Below are positions 11,181 through 21,960 of a DNA stretch of 64,000 nucleotides, one piece after another. The notes under the pieces are model-generated. The model worked only from the letters and a program-made list of their open reading frames with translations, searched no databases and was not told the DNA's origin. How positions within the stretch are numbered: position 1 is the first letter of the stretch; each line of letters starts with the position of its first letter. The position numbers and the translations under genes were made by a program. Origin of the DNA: Odobenus rosmarus divergens (Eukaryota > Chordata > Mammalia > Carnivora > Odobenidae); NCBI RefSeq assembly GCF_000321225.1, contig NW_004450382.1, positions 2,860,268 through 2,924,267 on the forward strand. The letters run 5' to 3'.

Positions 11181-12761
11181 AACCAGAGGGAGGCACCTAC
11201 CAAGGATAGAGAATGTGCACACACACACAGGCATTTAAAACCTCCAACTTGGTTAGCTGTTCCCAGAGCTGCTGGCTCCACTGTGTGGTCATGAGGCTAG
11301 GGGAGAGGGGAGTCAGCGAGGGGGCCAAGCACAAACCAGGGACTAGTAAGTACCTGTGACTGCAGGGGTGGTGGGGGGGGCCAGGCTGGGCACAGGGGAT
11401 GTACCTACTGTCTGGCTAACAGAATACGCAAGCATACTGCCTATACCATTCAGAAGGGAGTCCAGCTGGGCCCTCGGGTTAGGGTTCAAAACTAGAGAAA
11501 ATGGGGGATTCTAGGTACCAAGAAACCCAGAATCTGAATTTCAAGGCCCTCTTGGCAGTGCCCACCTACCTAACACCTCTCCCAGCCCCATGCCTAGGGC
11601 CCAGAACTCTCCAGGAAATGGTTGCCGAGCCTCATGTCTGTGTGGTCCCCAATGCTACAGTGGTCACGATGGGGGGTGGAAGGACAGGTCACAGAGACCA
11701 CAGTCACTAGACCAGAAGCACATAGGTCATGCCTCAGCTGTGAGGGGAGGGGCAGGAGTTGGTCTGGGTTCTAGGCCTTCTGTGGCTGCAAATCAGGGAG
11801 GTGACAGGCCCAGCTTCTGCAAAACCAGCTTGTTACCCAGACACCTATGCAGGCAACAGGGAGAGGGCACAGCCTGCCACTTGGGAAGTCATCCTTTGCC
11901 TGTGGTAGCCCTTTATCCAGACGCCCCCAACCCCAGTCAGGCCTGGGCCAGGGGCAGAGAGAAGGGTAGAGTAAGGAGTGCCAACTCCCTGGGAAAACTC
12001 CCACCCATCCTGAAAGCAAGTTCCCTTACTGACTCTGCTCCAGGTCCAGGCTAGCCCAGGATCTCAGGACAGGGTCACATGTTGCTCATCTGTCCTCCTG
12101 TCCCTGAGGCTGTTTCCAAAGGGACGGAGTATGGGAGCGAGGAGTGGGGGGGTGTCTCAAGAGGTCCTTCATCACCCCACAGGTCCCAAAGCCAGCCAGG
12201 GTGGGAGCCACTGCAGAACTCACGCGTCCAGGCCCAGCACTGATTGCCCTGCTACCCCAGTCTCTATCCCACATGCCTAACAGTTCGTACCCCCAGAGCC
12301 TGCCACGGAGGCAAGACCAAACACACTCCACGTAGGCACCTGGATTCCCGGGCCCATGTGGCATCCGAGGATGGTACGGTCCTAGTCAGTCAGCAGACAT
12401 CGAGGCCGGGTGGAAACAGGTGAAAGGGAGCCTGGCCTTGGTAGGAGCAGGGGAGGAAGTGGAGGGCTCCCAAGGTCTGAGCAGGACCCCTATCTGTGCA
12501 CCCTCCTTCCTGGCCTGGCTGCAGAGGACCTGCTGGGGAGCCACTGTACTTGAGAACAGGTCAGCCTGACCACTCGGTCCCACGTTCGTCTGTCCAGCTG
12601 TCCCGCTGACCAACAGCTCTGGGCAGGGAACCCATGGGTCCCCAAGACAATGAGCCCGACACAGCCTCTCTGACCATCCCCCCCAGCGTCAGACTGACCC
12701 CTACACATTCAGCTCAGGCTGCTTGCCATGCACAGCACACCACGCCCCACATACACACCCA

Positions 12762-12763
12762 TG

Positions 12764-12796
<33 letters not shown>

Positions 12797-12990
12797 CTGC
12801 TGCACACCCCCTGCTGTATATACCACACCTCCCCACGTGCTTGATGGGAGTGCATGCATGCGCACACACAGACACACACATCTGCTGCACACCCCCTGCT
12901 GTACACGCAGCACTGCTACACACCACACACACTGCCTCGCCCAGGGCACGCGGGGCACCCACAGCACACACGGGGTGCGTTGTTAGCTGC
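12762..12990. repeat. CA-rich compound microsatellite with duplicated unit
   Basis: (CA)n at 12770-12796, then two copies of a block beginning CTGCTGCACACCCCCTGCTG (at about 12797 and 12882) with CA-rich spacers. A local tandem duplication in a CA-rich array. Confidence 0.75.
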
Positions 12991-13399
12991 TGTGTCCATG
13001 ATCACAAGGCAAGCACTGCCACCGGCCCTCAGAGCCAGACCCCCCCAGGCTCCCCCCAGGACAGAGTCACAAACAGCTCATTCCTGCTCCTGGGCTCCCC
13101 CCCACCCCCCTGGAGTCCTCCACCTCTCCCCTCCCCTTCCTTAGCCCTCCCAGAACCTACCCAAGTCACCAGGGCCCTGCCCACATCCCTGCTGTCTGGC
13201 CTCTTCTGGGGCTTTGCTGACCACTGTCCTGCCTGGCCTGGAACCCACTGGCTCAGGCAGATCGTAATGTCCAGAAGGAGCGCCAAGCCCCTCACTCCCC
13301 CCACCTCCGGGAGGGAAAGGCCAAGAAGCAAAGCCTGCCGCCCCTCCCCCTCCCTCAAGAGGGAAGATGTCAGATTCTGTCTCAGTGGCGGCAGCGGGC

Positions 13400-13560
13400 G
13401 GGTTGGAGGGGGAGTGATTCAGCCGCTGCCTCAAGAGTGCGGAGTGAGAAGAGCTTTTCCTGCCATTACCGGGCGAGGGAGAGGCTGGTGCGCTAATGGC
13501 TTCAATTACCACTCAGACAGGAATACTGGGCGGCAGGGCCCCGCGCACGTCACAGCCCCG
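13400..13560. promoter_or_regulatory. Candidate conserved intronic element
   Basis: Non-repeat stretch mixing CpG (TTACCGGGCGAGG) with homeobox-like CTAATGGCTTCAATTACC at about 13493-13510 and an ACGTCA half-CRE at 13547-13552. Composition and motif density resemble a conserved enhancer; unverified. Confidence 0.3.
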
Positions 13561-15034
13561 ACGGCTCGCCCCAGCCCGCTTGTGCCAGGCACCCCACCTG
13601 GTCCCCAGCCCCAGGGCTGGGGGGCGGCGGGCACAGCACCGCGGGGCCACACCGGGCCAGACGTGGACACGCGGGGAGTGGCAGTCAGGTGTCGGGGGAG
13701 CCGGGGGCAAAGGCCGGGATGAGGGAGTGGTGGGCCCCAAGCAGCCTGGCGGTTCCCCGAGGCTGCACCAGACTGTGTATGGGGGAGGCTGGGCCTGGTG
13801 CGGAACCACACAGGACAGGGGGCACGAGACCACAGTTGTAGGCTGGGGCTCCCTTATGGGGGAACACTGACTCCTCCCCTGAGCCGGGTCGCCGCAGGCA
13901 GCTCTCAGCCACTCCCTTGATACGCCCAGTGCACAGTAAGCATGTGCACGGACCGTGCTTTGGTGCTTTGGGGCGTACGTGAGGTGTGTGACACCCGGAA
14001 CGCACTCACTCTTATTCCCAGCCCTCAAACCCGTCTCATCCTCTCCCCAGGCCGCCTTAGAACCTGTGGAGGACTCCCAGGAGGGCCTGGCTCTCCTCTG
14101 GCTCCAGCCCACAGCCCCAGTCAGACTGCCCTTTCAGCCTGCTCCCCGCCCCCGACACCTTTCCGGGGCGGGCAGGGAGGGGCGGGCATGCTCACAGTCT
14201 GGGCTGCTTCCTCCTGGCCCCGCCTCCTGGCACCTTTGAGACCTCCCACTCCACTCCTTTCTGCCAAGCCAGGAGCCTGGTCAAGGTTACACAGACCGAC
14301 ATGGTAAGTCAGCATTTCGTCTTCCGGGTGCCACGTTTCAGGAGGAGGAGGGGCTCGCTGAGGCCCACAGTCCCACCCCCCCAGGGGTGGGAGCACCAGC
14401 AGGGCAGGGACCTGCCCCACACTGACCCCAACCTCATCAGACACCTCCCACAGCCTAGAAACACAAACATCCCCTAGCCCCTGCTAGAGGAACCTTCATT
14501 CAAGAATGCCCCTCGGGATGGAGGGGTCCCCTCCAAGTCTGAATCCCCCTCAACTCAGGACCTGAAAGACCATCCTCCTCCTCCTCAATCCTATAAAAGA
14601 TAAAGCTGCCTAGGGCAGTGCGGGGAGGGGAAGGAGAGTGCCCACAAAGGAACTGGGGCATAGGGATTCTGGGGAGGGGTGCTTTTCTTTCAACATTAGC
14701 ACGGAGGTCCTCTTTCTTCAACAAGAGTCTGATCAGATGCCCTCTGGGGCAGAAGCCATGGTTCTGGCCCTTTAGCCATCTCCCAAATGCCAGGGTAGGG
14801 CAGATGGCTCCCTGCTGGGGCAGACGCCAACAGGAGGGAGGGCAGGGCTGAACTACTTGTCCCTGGTTACGGTGACAGAAACTGAGGTCCTGGCCCAGGG
14901 CCTGGCCTCTGGGTCCCTGCTCCACAGGTCAGCCCCCCCCCAACCCCTCGTGGGGTTGCACCACCTAGATGATGCCATGGAAGCCAGGTACTGGCAGCTT
15001 CCGGCCCAGCAGCAGCTACTGTTCCCACTGGAAT

Positions 15035-15200
15035 CCTGTGAACTACTTTATGTCATATTCAATCCTCCAAACCAGCTCGGGTAGTAGGCATTGCCTCCCT
15101 GTTTACAGATGGAGCAAATGAGGCTCAGAGGCACAGTTACTTGTCCAGGTCACAAGGTAAGAGAGGAAGGGGTCCAGAGCCCCGCTCTGAACCACTGTCC
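15035..15200 (-). repeat. MIR SINE remnant
   Basis: Antisense MIR: ACTACTTTATGTCATATTCA, CCCTGTTTACAGATGGAGCA, ATGAGGCTCAGAGGCACAG and CTTGTCCAGGTCACAAGGTA. Confidence 0.75.
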
Positions 15201-15783
15201 CTCTAAACTGGACCCCCGCCACACACACACAGGAAACACACAGGTGCAAGGGAGTTACTGAATAGATGCATGCAAACACATAAAGCCATAGCATAAAAAT
15301 GGCCAATGTGAAAAGATGTTCAACTGCTCCTGTAATCAAAGAAATGCAAATTAAACTGAGATGCCATTTTTTGCCTATTAACTTGGCAAAGATTTTTTTT
15401 AATGATAATTCCCACTGCTGGTGAGGATGTGCAGAAAAGAGGCCCTCTCATGCCCTGCTTGGTGGGAGTGTAAACTGACACAATCTTCTGGAAATACTGA
15501 AAGTCTTAAAAATTCATGTGTCCTTTGATCCAGCAATTCCACTTCCATGAATCTAGAATAAGGAAATAATCAGGAAGGTGAATACATCTTATCTGCAAGG
15601 AAGTGCATAGCACTTTATTTATAAAAGCAGGAAAATGGGATCAATATATGTGTCCAACAATAAAGGAATGGCTAAATTAAGGCACCTCGTGTGATACCTA
15701 CAGCCATTAAAAATAATGATACAGAATATTTAATGGTGAGGAAGATGTCCATGGTATGTTTTTTTGAAAAGTAGTCTACAAAC

Positions 15784-15907
15784 AAGGGGCGCCCAGCTGG
15801 CTCAGTCAGTGGAGCATGCAACTCTTGATCTCAGGGTTGTGAGTTCGAGCCCCCTATTGGGTGTAGAGATTACTTAAAAACAAAATCTTGAAGAAAAAAA
15901 AAAAAAC
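15784..15907 (+). mobile_element. Short CAN SINE (older subfamily)
   Basis: GGGGCGCCCAGCTGGCTCAG head, TTGATCTCAGGGTTGTGAGT, then a short GTAGAGATTACTTAAAA body and an A-rich tail. Flanked by AGTCTACA at 15773-15780 and 15908-15915. Confidence 0.85.
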
Positions 15908-16065
15908 AGTCTACAGATCATGGGGCAGGACGTGATCCCATTTTTCTTATACAACCGACCCTTGAACAACACGGGTTTGAACTGCACAGGTCCACTTACA
16001 TGTGAACTTTCCTCGATAACTATAGTATAGTACTACACAAATTTATTTTCTCTCATGATTTTCTT

Positions 16066-16178
16066 TTTTAAAAATTTACTTTTTTTTACTAATGTCTACA
16101 CTCAAGGTGGACCTTGAACTCACGACCCCGAGGTCAAGAGTCACATACTCTCCTGACTGAGCCAGCCAGGTGCCCCTC
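16066..16178 (-). mobile_element. Short CAN SINE (older), inside Tigger
   Basis: Reverse-oriented: CTGAGCCAGCCAGGTGCCCC at the right. Perfect 15-base target duplication TCTCATGATTTTCTT at 16051-16065 and 16179-16193. Confidence 0.92.
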
Positions 16179-16276
16179 TCTCATGATTTTCTTAATAAGA
16201 TTTTCTCTTCTCTAGCTTACTTTATCGTAAGAATACAGTATATAATACATACACAAGATATGTGTTAATCGACTTT

Positions 16277-16689
16277 TTTTTTTTTTTTTAAGATTTTATT
16301 TATTTATGGGGCGCCTGGGTGGCTCAGTTGGTTAAGCGACTGCCTTCGGCTCAGGTCATGATCCTGGAGTCCCGGGATCGAGTCCCGCATCGGGCTCCCT
16401 GCTCGGCGGGAAGCCTGCTTCTCCCTTTCCCACTTCCCCTGCTTGTGTTCCCTCTCTCGCTGTGTCTCTCTCTGTCAAATAAATAAATAAAATCTTTAAA
16501 AAAAAAAAAAAGATTTTATTTATTTATTTCTGGGGGGGGAGAGGGAGCATGAGCAGGGGGAGGAACAGAGGGAGAAGCAGACACCCTCCTGAGCAGGGAG
16601 CCCAATGTGGGGCTTGATCCCAGGACCCCGGGATCAGGACCTGAGCCGAAGGCAGACGCTTAAACAACTGAGCCACCCAGGTGCCCCTG
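16277..16689 (-). mobile_element. CAN SINE, split by a second SINE
   Basis: Reverse-oriented element whose tail (16277-16307) and body/head (16510-16689) are separated by a plus-strand SINE. Flanked by ATCGACTTT / ATCAACTTT (16268-16276 and 16690-16698, one mismatch). Confidence 0.88.
16308..16509 (+). mobile_element. CAN SINE (young), nested in another SINE
   Basis: Full head GGGGCGCCTGGGTGGCTCAG to a (AAATA)n and poly-A tail. Perfect 18-base duplication AAGATTTTATTTATTTAT at 16290-16307 and 16510-16527, showing insertion into the tail of the older reverse SINE. Confidence 0.96.
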
Positions 16690-17054
16690 ATCAACTTTAT
16701 GTTATTGGTAAGGCTTCCAGTAGATACTGGAAGTTAAGTTTTGGGAGAGTCAAAAGTTATATGCAGATTTTCCACTGCTTGGCAGTGGGGGGGCGGTTAG
16801 CACACCTAAACCCTGCACTGCTCAAGGGTCAACTGCATACGTAATGCCTGCCCAGAAAATGGACCCTAAGGATATAACCGAGTGTCACTGGTAGAGGCAA
16901 GATAACAGGTGATTTTTACTTTTTCCTATGTGCTACTTTATACTTCTCAAATTTTCAAAAGTGAACAGGTATTGTTACTGCAATTTTTTAAAAAAAGGCA
17001 ACAATCAAGGCTATATTTTGAAAATACAGACATATTCAGGCTGATGAATCCATT

Positions 17055-17490
17055 GTGGCTGAGGGCCGATCATGTCACAGACCCTGCCCCATCATCAAAC
17101 ATCCATGGTTTCCTACGCCCCCAGGAGTGTTCGTTTCTCAGCCACGTCCTGTGTGATCTACCCTCCAGCCTCTCTAGATCACCCCACCGTCTCTCTGTGC
17201 CCTCCAACTCCATCTACCCCCCAAGCCAAACTGAGCAACTCAGAGTTCCCTGAAAACTCCCTTCTCTCCTCCTTCTGGGCCCTGGCACATACTGCTGCTG
17301 TTCTTTCTTCCTAGGCCCCCACCCCGACTCCCACTTACCCTTTGGGCTCAGCTCAGACAACAGTTCCCTCTCCTCTGTGCAACCCTAGCTGCCCCCATTA
17401 GACTTACTGGGGACCGTCTCGAGGGCAGGGCCCAGGTCAGATGACGCTCTGGACTTCACAGCAGCATTGGGGAGTATTTGTGAATGAATG
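17055..17490 (+). repeat. L2 LINE 3'-end fragment
   Basis: Sense L2 pattern: CGATCATGTCACAG, CATCCATGGTTTCCTACGCC, GGGCTCAGCTCAGACAAC, CTCGAGGGCAGGGCCCAGG and the tail AGTATTTGTGAATGAATG. Confidence 0.65.
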
Positions 17491-17930
17491 CAGGAGCCAG
17501 GAGGGGAGAAGACACTAAATCCACACACACAGTCCTAGCCCCCAGCCTGGGGCCCTTGTTCCTAAGGGCTATAGGGAACACACCTCTCTGGAGCCGCCCG
17601 CCAAGCTCCACAGGAAAATCAGATCCGCTGTCACAAGCCACATCACCCAGACAATAGACAACTGCAGCCCCACATGTCAAGTCAGACCTCAGACCCTACG
17701 TGAGCGATGCCATGGCTCCGCGGGAGGATACAAAGACACCACGCACACGCTAAACAGTCCAGGCCACATCCAGTGACCATCCCTGTCCACATCTGACCTT
17801 TGCCGACGCCAAGATGGCCAGTTCTCCTTTCTGCCACACACCAGCCCACGGCAGGGGCAGGGCTGGCTGACTGGCTCTTCCCACACACCGGTCTACCCAC
17901 CCACCATGTCACGTTGCTCCCCGCACGTAC

Positions 17931-18072
17931 CTTCGAGAACTGAGAGCTTGGCACTGGTGTTGATCTCTCCCAGGCTGTTGGTGGCTGTGCACTCATAGAT
18001 GGCTTCATCTCGTTGCACGCGCAACGGCTGGATCCGCAGCACAGACCCTGCCCCATCATCAAACTCAATGAC
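17931..18072 (-). CDS. PTPRF: PTPRF coding exon: second half of Ig1
   Basis: Length 142 bases: codons 80-126 plus one base. The acceptor CTCTGGCAG is at 18074/18073 and the donor GAAG|GTACGT has its last base at 17931. The translation begins [17 protein letters not shown] and contains the Ig signature DEAIYEC with Cys107, which pairs with Cys54, then [18 protein letters not shown]-x-S/T sequons are limited to NTS at about residues 117-119. The phase-1 end joins AG at 4681-4680 to rebuild Glu127. A 13-kb intron follows. Confidence 0.97.
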
Positions 18073-18239
18073 CTGCCAGAGGACAGACACAGGCTCACAG
18101 CCTGCTCAGGGTCAGACATCCTCCCACCTCCGAAAGGCCCCCAACGAGGGAGACCAAGGAGAAGGGATGTAGGACCAGACCCCGGAAGAGGACAGGCAGA
18201 CCGGGAGCCCTGCCTGCCCCTTCCTACCCAAGATTATAC
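18073..18239 (-). other. PTPRF: Short PTPRF intron splitting Ig1
   Basis: Intron of 167 bases with GTATAA donor and CTCTGGCAG acceptor. No repeats or other features seen. Confidence 0.93.
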
Positions 18240-18385
18240 CTCAAAGCGCTGGGAGCTGACTTTCTTCCCCTTCTTCATCCATGTGATGCGCGGCTTGGGC
18301 TCCCCTGTGGCTTGGCATACGAAGGAGGCCACTCCTCCTGACAGCCCAGTCTGGTCCTCAGGGACCTTAATGAAGACAGGTTTGC
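18240..18385 (-). CDS. PTPRF: PTPRF coding exon: first half of Ig1
   Basis: Length 146 bases: the last two bases of codon 31, then codons 32-79. The acceptor TTTCTCCAG is at 18387/18386 and the donor GAG|GTATAA has its last exon base at 18240. It starts [17 protein letters not shown], includes Cys54 (first cysteine of the Ig1 disulfide) and Trp66 of the Ig core, then the basic patch KKGKK (residues 68-72). In LAR-family receptors this patch binds glycosaminoglycans such as heparan and chondroitin sulfate. The whole patch is intact. The exon ends in SSQRFE and is only 167 bases from the next exon, a compact pair. Confidence 0.97.
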
Positions 18386-18690
18386 CTGGAGAAATGGAGA
18401 CACCAAGTCACCCTGGCAGAGTCCTACAGAGATGGCCAACACTCCACAGCTGGTAGGCATGGGAGCATGGTGGCAAGAAGATCTATACACAAAATATTAG
18501 GGGCACCTGGGTGGCACAGTCGGCCAAGTGTCTGACTCTTGGTTTCAGCTCGAGTCATGATCTCAGGGTCATGAGATCGAGCCCCACATCAGGCTCTGCA
18601 CTCAGCATGGAGTCTGTTTGAGATTCTCTCTCTCTTCCTCTCCTCCCTCCCTGTCTCGCTCTCTCTATAAAATAAATAAGTAAATCTTTA

Positions 18691-18883
18691 TTTTTTTTTA
18701 AAGATTTTATTTATTTATTTGAGAGAGAGAATGAGAGATAGAGAACACGAGAAGAGGGTCAGAGGGAGAAGCAGACTCCCTGCTGAGCAGGGAGCCCGAT
18801 GCGGGACTCAGTCCCGGGACTCCAGGATCATGACCTGAGCCAAAGGCAGTCGCTTAACCAACTGAGCCACCCAGGCGCCCAAG
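18691..18883 (-). mobile_element. CAN SINE nested in SINE tail
   Basis: Reverse-oriented full element ending GAGCCACCCAGGCGCCC. Perfect 13-base duplication AAGTAAATCTTTA at 18678-18690 and 18884-18896. Confidence 0.95.
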
Positions 18884-18910
18884 AAGTAAATCTTTAAAAG
18901 AAAAAGAAAG

Positions 18911-19110
18911 AGGGATGCCTGGGTGGCTCAGTCGTTAAGCGTCTGCCTTCGGCTCAGGTCATGATCCCAGGGTCCTGGGATTGAGCCCCGCATCGGGCTC
19001 CCTGCTCGGTGGGAAGCCTGCTTCTCCCTCTCCCACTCCCCCTGCTTGTGTTCCCTCTCTTGCTATGTCTCTGTCAAATAAATAAGTAAAATCTTAAAAA
19101 ATAAATAAAT
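18911..19110 (+). mobile_element. CAN SINE nested in SINE tail
   Basis: Forward element with head GATGCCTGGGTGGCTCAGTC and AAATAAATAAG tail. Perfect 15-base duplication AAAAGAAAAAGAAAG at 18896-18910 and 19111-19125. Confidence 0.95.
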
Positions 19111-19127
19111 AAAAGAAAAAGAAAGAA

Positions 19128-19365
19128 AATACTAATAGTGACACCTAACCCTTATAAAGTGTTTACTACGTGCCAGGCACTATTCAAAGAGCTATAGTAT
19201 ATGAAGTGAGTGCTATAACTGCATGTGCTTATAAAGAAGAAAATCAAGGCACAGAGAGGTTAAGGGATTTATCAACATGACACAGCTGGTTTGTGGCAGA
19301 GCTGAGATTTGAACCCAGGAGTTCTGAGTTTGGAGTCCATGCTTTAAATGCTACACTCTGTCTCC
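19128..19365 (-). repeat. MIR SINE, near full length
   Basis: Antisense MIR: TTACTACGTGCCAGGCACTA, GCACAGAGAGGTTAAGGGAT, GACACAGCTGGTTTGTGGCA, GATTTGAACCCAGGAGTTCT, GAGTCCATGCTTTAAATGCT. Confidence 0.92.
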
Positions 19366-20024
19366 CCTCCCCCCATCAATTCCAAGCTCGAGGACAAAGG
19401 CATGCGGAAAGCTGCCCCAGGGTCTCTCCCAGACTTGTCCCTCCCCCACTACTCTCCATCTGGGTGATGGTACCTCCATCCACCCCTAAGCTCAAGCCAG
19501 AAACCGTGACTCCTCCTCTCTCAGCCTCCACATACCAGCAGTCCCGAAAGGCCTAGACATTCCACCTCTTAAGTATCTCTGGACGTCTTCCCAGGTGAAT
19601 GCTTTCCTGTAAATCTGCACCCCCCCCCCACTGACTTGGTTATTGCCTTCTGATATAGCTAGTCTGTACATCTCCCCAGGGTGGCCACCGGGAGGTGGGG
19701 GAGGGGAAGGAGGAGGAAGGGGCCCCAGACACTGTACCGCCATGCCCACATCACCTCGGTACACACACCAGGGCTGACTGGGAGCACCTGTCCCCATGAA
19801 TCCCACCTCCTGGGGCCACAAGACCAGAGAAACCTGCTTTCATTAAGACGTAGCAACGCCTTGTTAATCCTGACAGAGGATCCATTTCCTATTAATCAGG
19901 CCAATGAACAGCTCTAGGAAGGCTAATACCATGAGAAATGACCTTTCAGACCACCTGCTCACCGCCAGTGAGCCCCGGCCCAACCTGACCCGATCCCTGG
20001 CACACAAACGTGTGTGTGCCATGA

Positions 20025-20210
20025 TGACAATCTCTCCCTAAGCACCCACTCTGCACCAGGAACTTTATCTCATCTAGTCCTTCATCACTGTTATTCCCAG
20101 TTTACAGGCTCAGAGAGGCCAAGTCACTTGCCCAAAGTCACACAGCCAATGAGTGGCACATCTGAGACTTGACTTCAAGCCTGTCTGACTCCAAGACACC
20201 TGGTGCAGAA
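20025..20210 (-). repeat. MIR SINE
   Basis: Antisense MIR: AAGCACCCACTCTGCACCAG, ATCTCATCTAGTCCTTCATC, CAGAGAGGCCAAGTCACTTG, AAGTCACACAGCCAATGAGT. Confidence 0.88.
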
Positions 20211-20639
20211 CAGAGGGGCCTTGTGAAGAACAGGGCCTGTGGCATGCTGGGCGGAGGCGGACCGAAGAAGATGGAGGAGTGAGTGGGGGGGTGAGGAAGG
20301 AGAGGGAAGAGTGCAGTGACCATTTACAGGACATTGGCTGTGAAGAAAAGATGGCACCTAGAGGGGATGAGGGGCCGAGGGAGGTTTACATCTTGGTTTC
20401 TTTTTCAGTTTCCTAAGACATGAAAGACAATATTTACATGCTGATGGCAAGGAGGCAGCAGAAAGGGAGAGGGTGCCAATCCAGGGTCCAGCGGAAAGAG
20501 ATGGAAACAGTCCCCGAGGAGCGGAGGGGCTGGGGAACCACTGGGTCAGCAGTTACAGCTGCAGGTACAGACAGCAGGAAGGGAACCACCTTACTGAGCA
20601 CCCCCGGGGCCCGGGGGGAGGGGGCGCTTTATGTAATTT

Positions 20640-20730
20640 TTACGCAAGTCATTCATCATCTCTGAGCCTCCCTTTTCTCATCTGCAAAATGGTGCTAGTG
20701 ACCCAAGGGTCTGTGCAGGCTCTCATTCAT
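20640..20730 (+). repeat. MIR fragment
   Basis: CAAGTCATTCATCATCTCTG then AGCCTCCCTTTTCTCATCTG and CAAAATGG: sense MIR core. Confidence 0.75.
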
Positions 20731-20734
20731 ATTA

Positions 20735-20895
20735 TTAGTCTTGAAACAATGACGCGGGTCGTCTTAGCATCTTCGTTTGAGAGATGGAGCAATGGCGGCT
20801 CAGAAGGCTAACTGACAGACAAGTCACAGAGTGATGTGGGGCTGGAGCTAGGGTTTGACTGGCATTCTAAATCCTAAGCTCATCTTCTAGCACCA
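20735..20895 (-). repeat. MIR fragment
   Basis: Antisense MIR: AGATGGAGCAATGGCGGCTC, CAAGTCACAGAGTGATGTGG, CTGGCATTCTAAATCC. It faces the preceding sense MIR head-on. Confidence 0.6.
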
Positions 20896-21239
20896 GCACC
20901 CAAGGCTCCATGGAGGACGGAAACTCAGGCCCTACCTGACTGCTCTTGGAATAGAGGGGATGAGGCCGCTGGGCGAGAAGAGCCAGGGCAGCCTTGGTGG
21001 GAGCCAGAGTGGCCTGGGGATAACAGAGGTTCTAGAAGCTTCAGTTTGCTTCACATTTCCTCCAATTACACTCTGAAGGAGGCTCCAGACTCTCCCAGTC
21101 TGTGTTGGTCTGCAGAGCCTGTCCCTGTTTGCTGGTCCTTTCGGACGGGTCCTCTCGGATAGGACTCTGCCCACTCGGGCTCCACTGGGTGTGCACTCCT
21201 CCCCCACACCCGAGGACCTGCACACCAGCAGCTCTGTGA

Positions 21240-21960
21240 TCTCCTGTGATCTCCTTCTGCAATGCTACCACCTTAGTCCAGACACCACCTTCCCCTTGAC
21301 TGGACACTCCACCAGCCCAACAAGCTGTGTCCCTGCCTCCAGTCTTGCCCCCTCCACTCTAGTCTATTCAGCAGCCAGAGTGAACTGCCTCTCTCCTCTG
21401 ATTAAAACCCTGAGATGGCCTCCCACTGCTATCAAAACAAAATTTCAACTCCTTTCATGGTGGACAGAGCCCTGCTAGGTCTACCTAGCCACTCTCCACC
21501 ATGCCCCCCCCCATACCCCCACCAGCCCTGGCTTCCCATCCCCTGGATAAGCAATGTTTCCTGTGGCCTCGGGGCCTTTGCATAAGCTGTTTCTGCCGCC
21601 ACAAATCTCTTAGACATCCTCTTTACCTTCCTGATCCCAACTTAAACATCATTTCCTCAGAAAACCTCCCTTGGTCTCCCTGTCATTGTCCCCTGCTCCA
21701 TTAGCTCAGTTCCTGGTTTGAAGCTCTCTGGTAACTCCCTCTGCCTCTCTCATAGCACTGCTCACAGTTTGTTACATAGTACATGCATGAGGTTATTACT
21801 TTTTCTACGTTTGGGGGGGGGAGTATTTGGCTCGCAGCTGCTTCCCCACCTAGAACAATACCCCCGGGCAGAACGGACACCATGCCTGCTTTGCTTCCTG
21901 CCCTGTCCCAGTTGCCCGACCAGTTCCTGGCACACAGGGGTGTGGAACAAATAAAGGAGT
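21240..21960 (+). repeat. L2 LINE 3' region
   Basis: Sense L2: GATTAAAACCCTGAGATGGC, CTCGGGGCCTTTGCATAAGC, TCATTTCCTCAGAAAACCTC, CATAGCACTGCTCACAGTTT and the end CCAGTTCCTGGCACACAGG with AACAAATAAAGGAGTGA. Confidence 0.85.

Larger units (their letters stand above)
15952..16835 (+). mobile_element. Tigger/MER8-like DNA transposon (pogo group), interrupted
   Basis: Terminal inverted repeats are visible: GACCCTTGAACAACACGGG at the left and CTGCTCAAGGGTCAACTG at the right. Internal pieces such as CTAGCTTACTTTATCGTAAG and AGTTAAGTTTTGGGAGAGTC fit the Tigger2/MER8 family. It is inserted in an L1 3' end and is itself broken by two independent SINE insertions at 16066 and 16277. No transposase frame remains. 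Confidence 0.75.
15285..17000 (+). mobile_element. L1 3'-end remnant split by later insertions
   Basis: Sense L1 3' sequence: AAAGAAATGCAAATTAAACT, GGTGAGGATGTGCAGAAAAG, GGTGGGAGTGTAAACTGACA and AGCAATTCCACTTCCATGAA to about 15783. It resumes at about 15908-15951 and at 16836-17000, where GGTGATTTTTACTTTTTCCT precedes an A-rich end. It is interrupted by a short SINE and by a Tigger element, themselves carrying SINEs. The subfamily is not determined; it is old. Confidence 0.65.
4682..17930 (-). other. PTPRF: PTPRF intron between Ig1 and Ig2 exons (13.2 kb)
   Basis: Large GC-rich intron with MIR, L2, CAN SINE, L1 and Tigger insertions listed separately, a 28-base G run, a CA-rich array and two enhancer-like stretches. 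Regions 8.8-10.4 kb, 11.2-12.7 kb and 13.7-15.0 kb show nothing recognisable beyond low-complexity GC- or CA-rich DNA. Long open frames here lack coding composition and splice context. Confidence 0.85.
18500..19125 (+). mobile_element. CAN SINE carrying two further SINEs in its tail
   Basis: Plus-strand SINE body 18500-18677 with an A/T-rich tail that continues in pieces to 19125. Outer target duplication AAAATATTA (18491-18499) / AAAATACTA (19126-19134), one mismatch. Its tail was entered by a reverse SINE and then a forward SINE. Confidence 0.85.

Noticed and set aside
12634..13722. Longest open frame of the window, 362 codons on plus
   Set aside because: It runs through a CA microsatellite, low-complexity proline/serine/histidine-rich text and a GC-rich intronic block. 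No domain, no splice context, opposite strand to PTPRF.
16308..16400. tRNA-like sequence at SINE heads (here and at every CAN SINE)
   Set aside because: These are tRNA-Lys-derived SINE promoters, diverged and lacking a foldable, processable tRNA; not tRNA genes.
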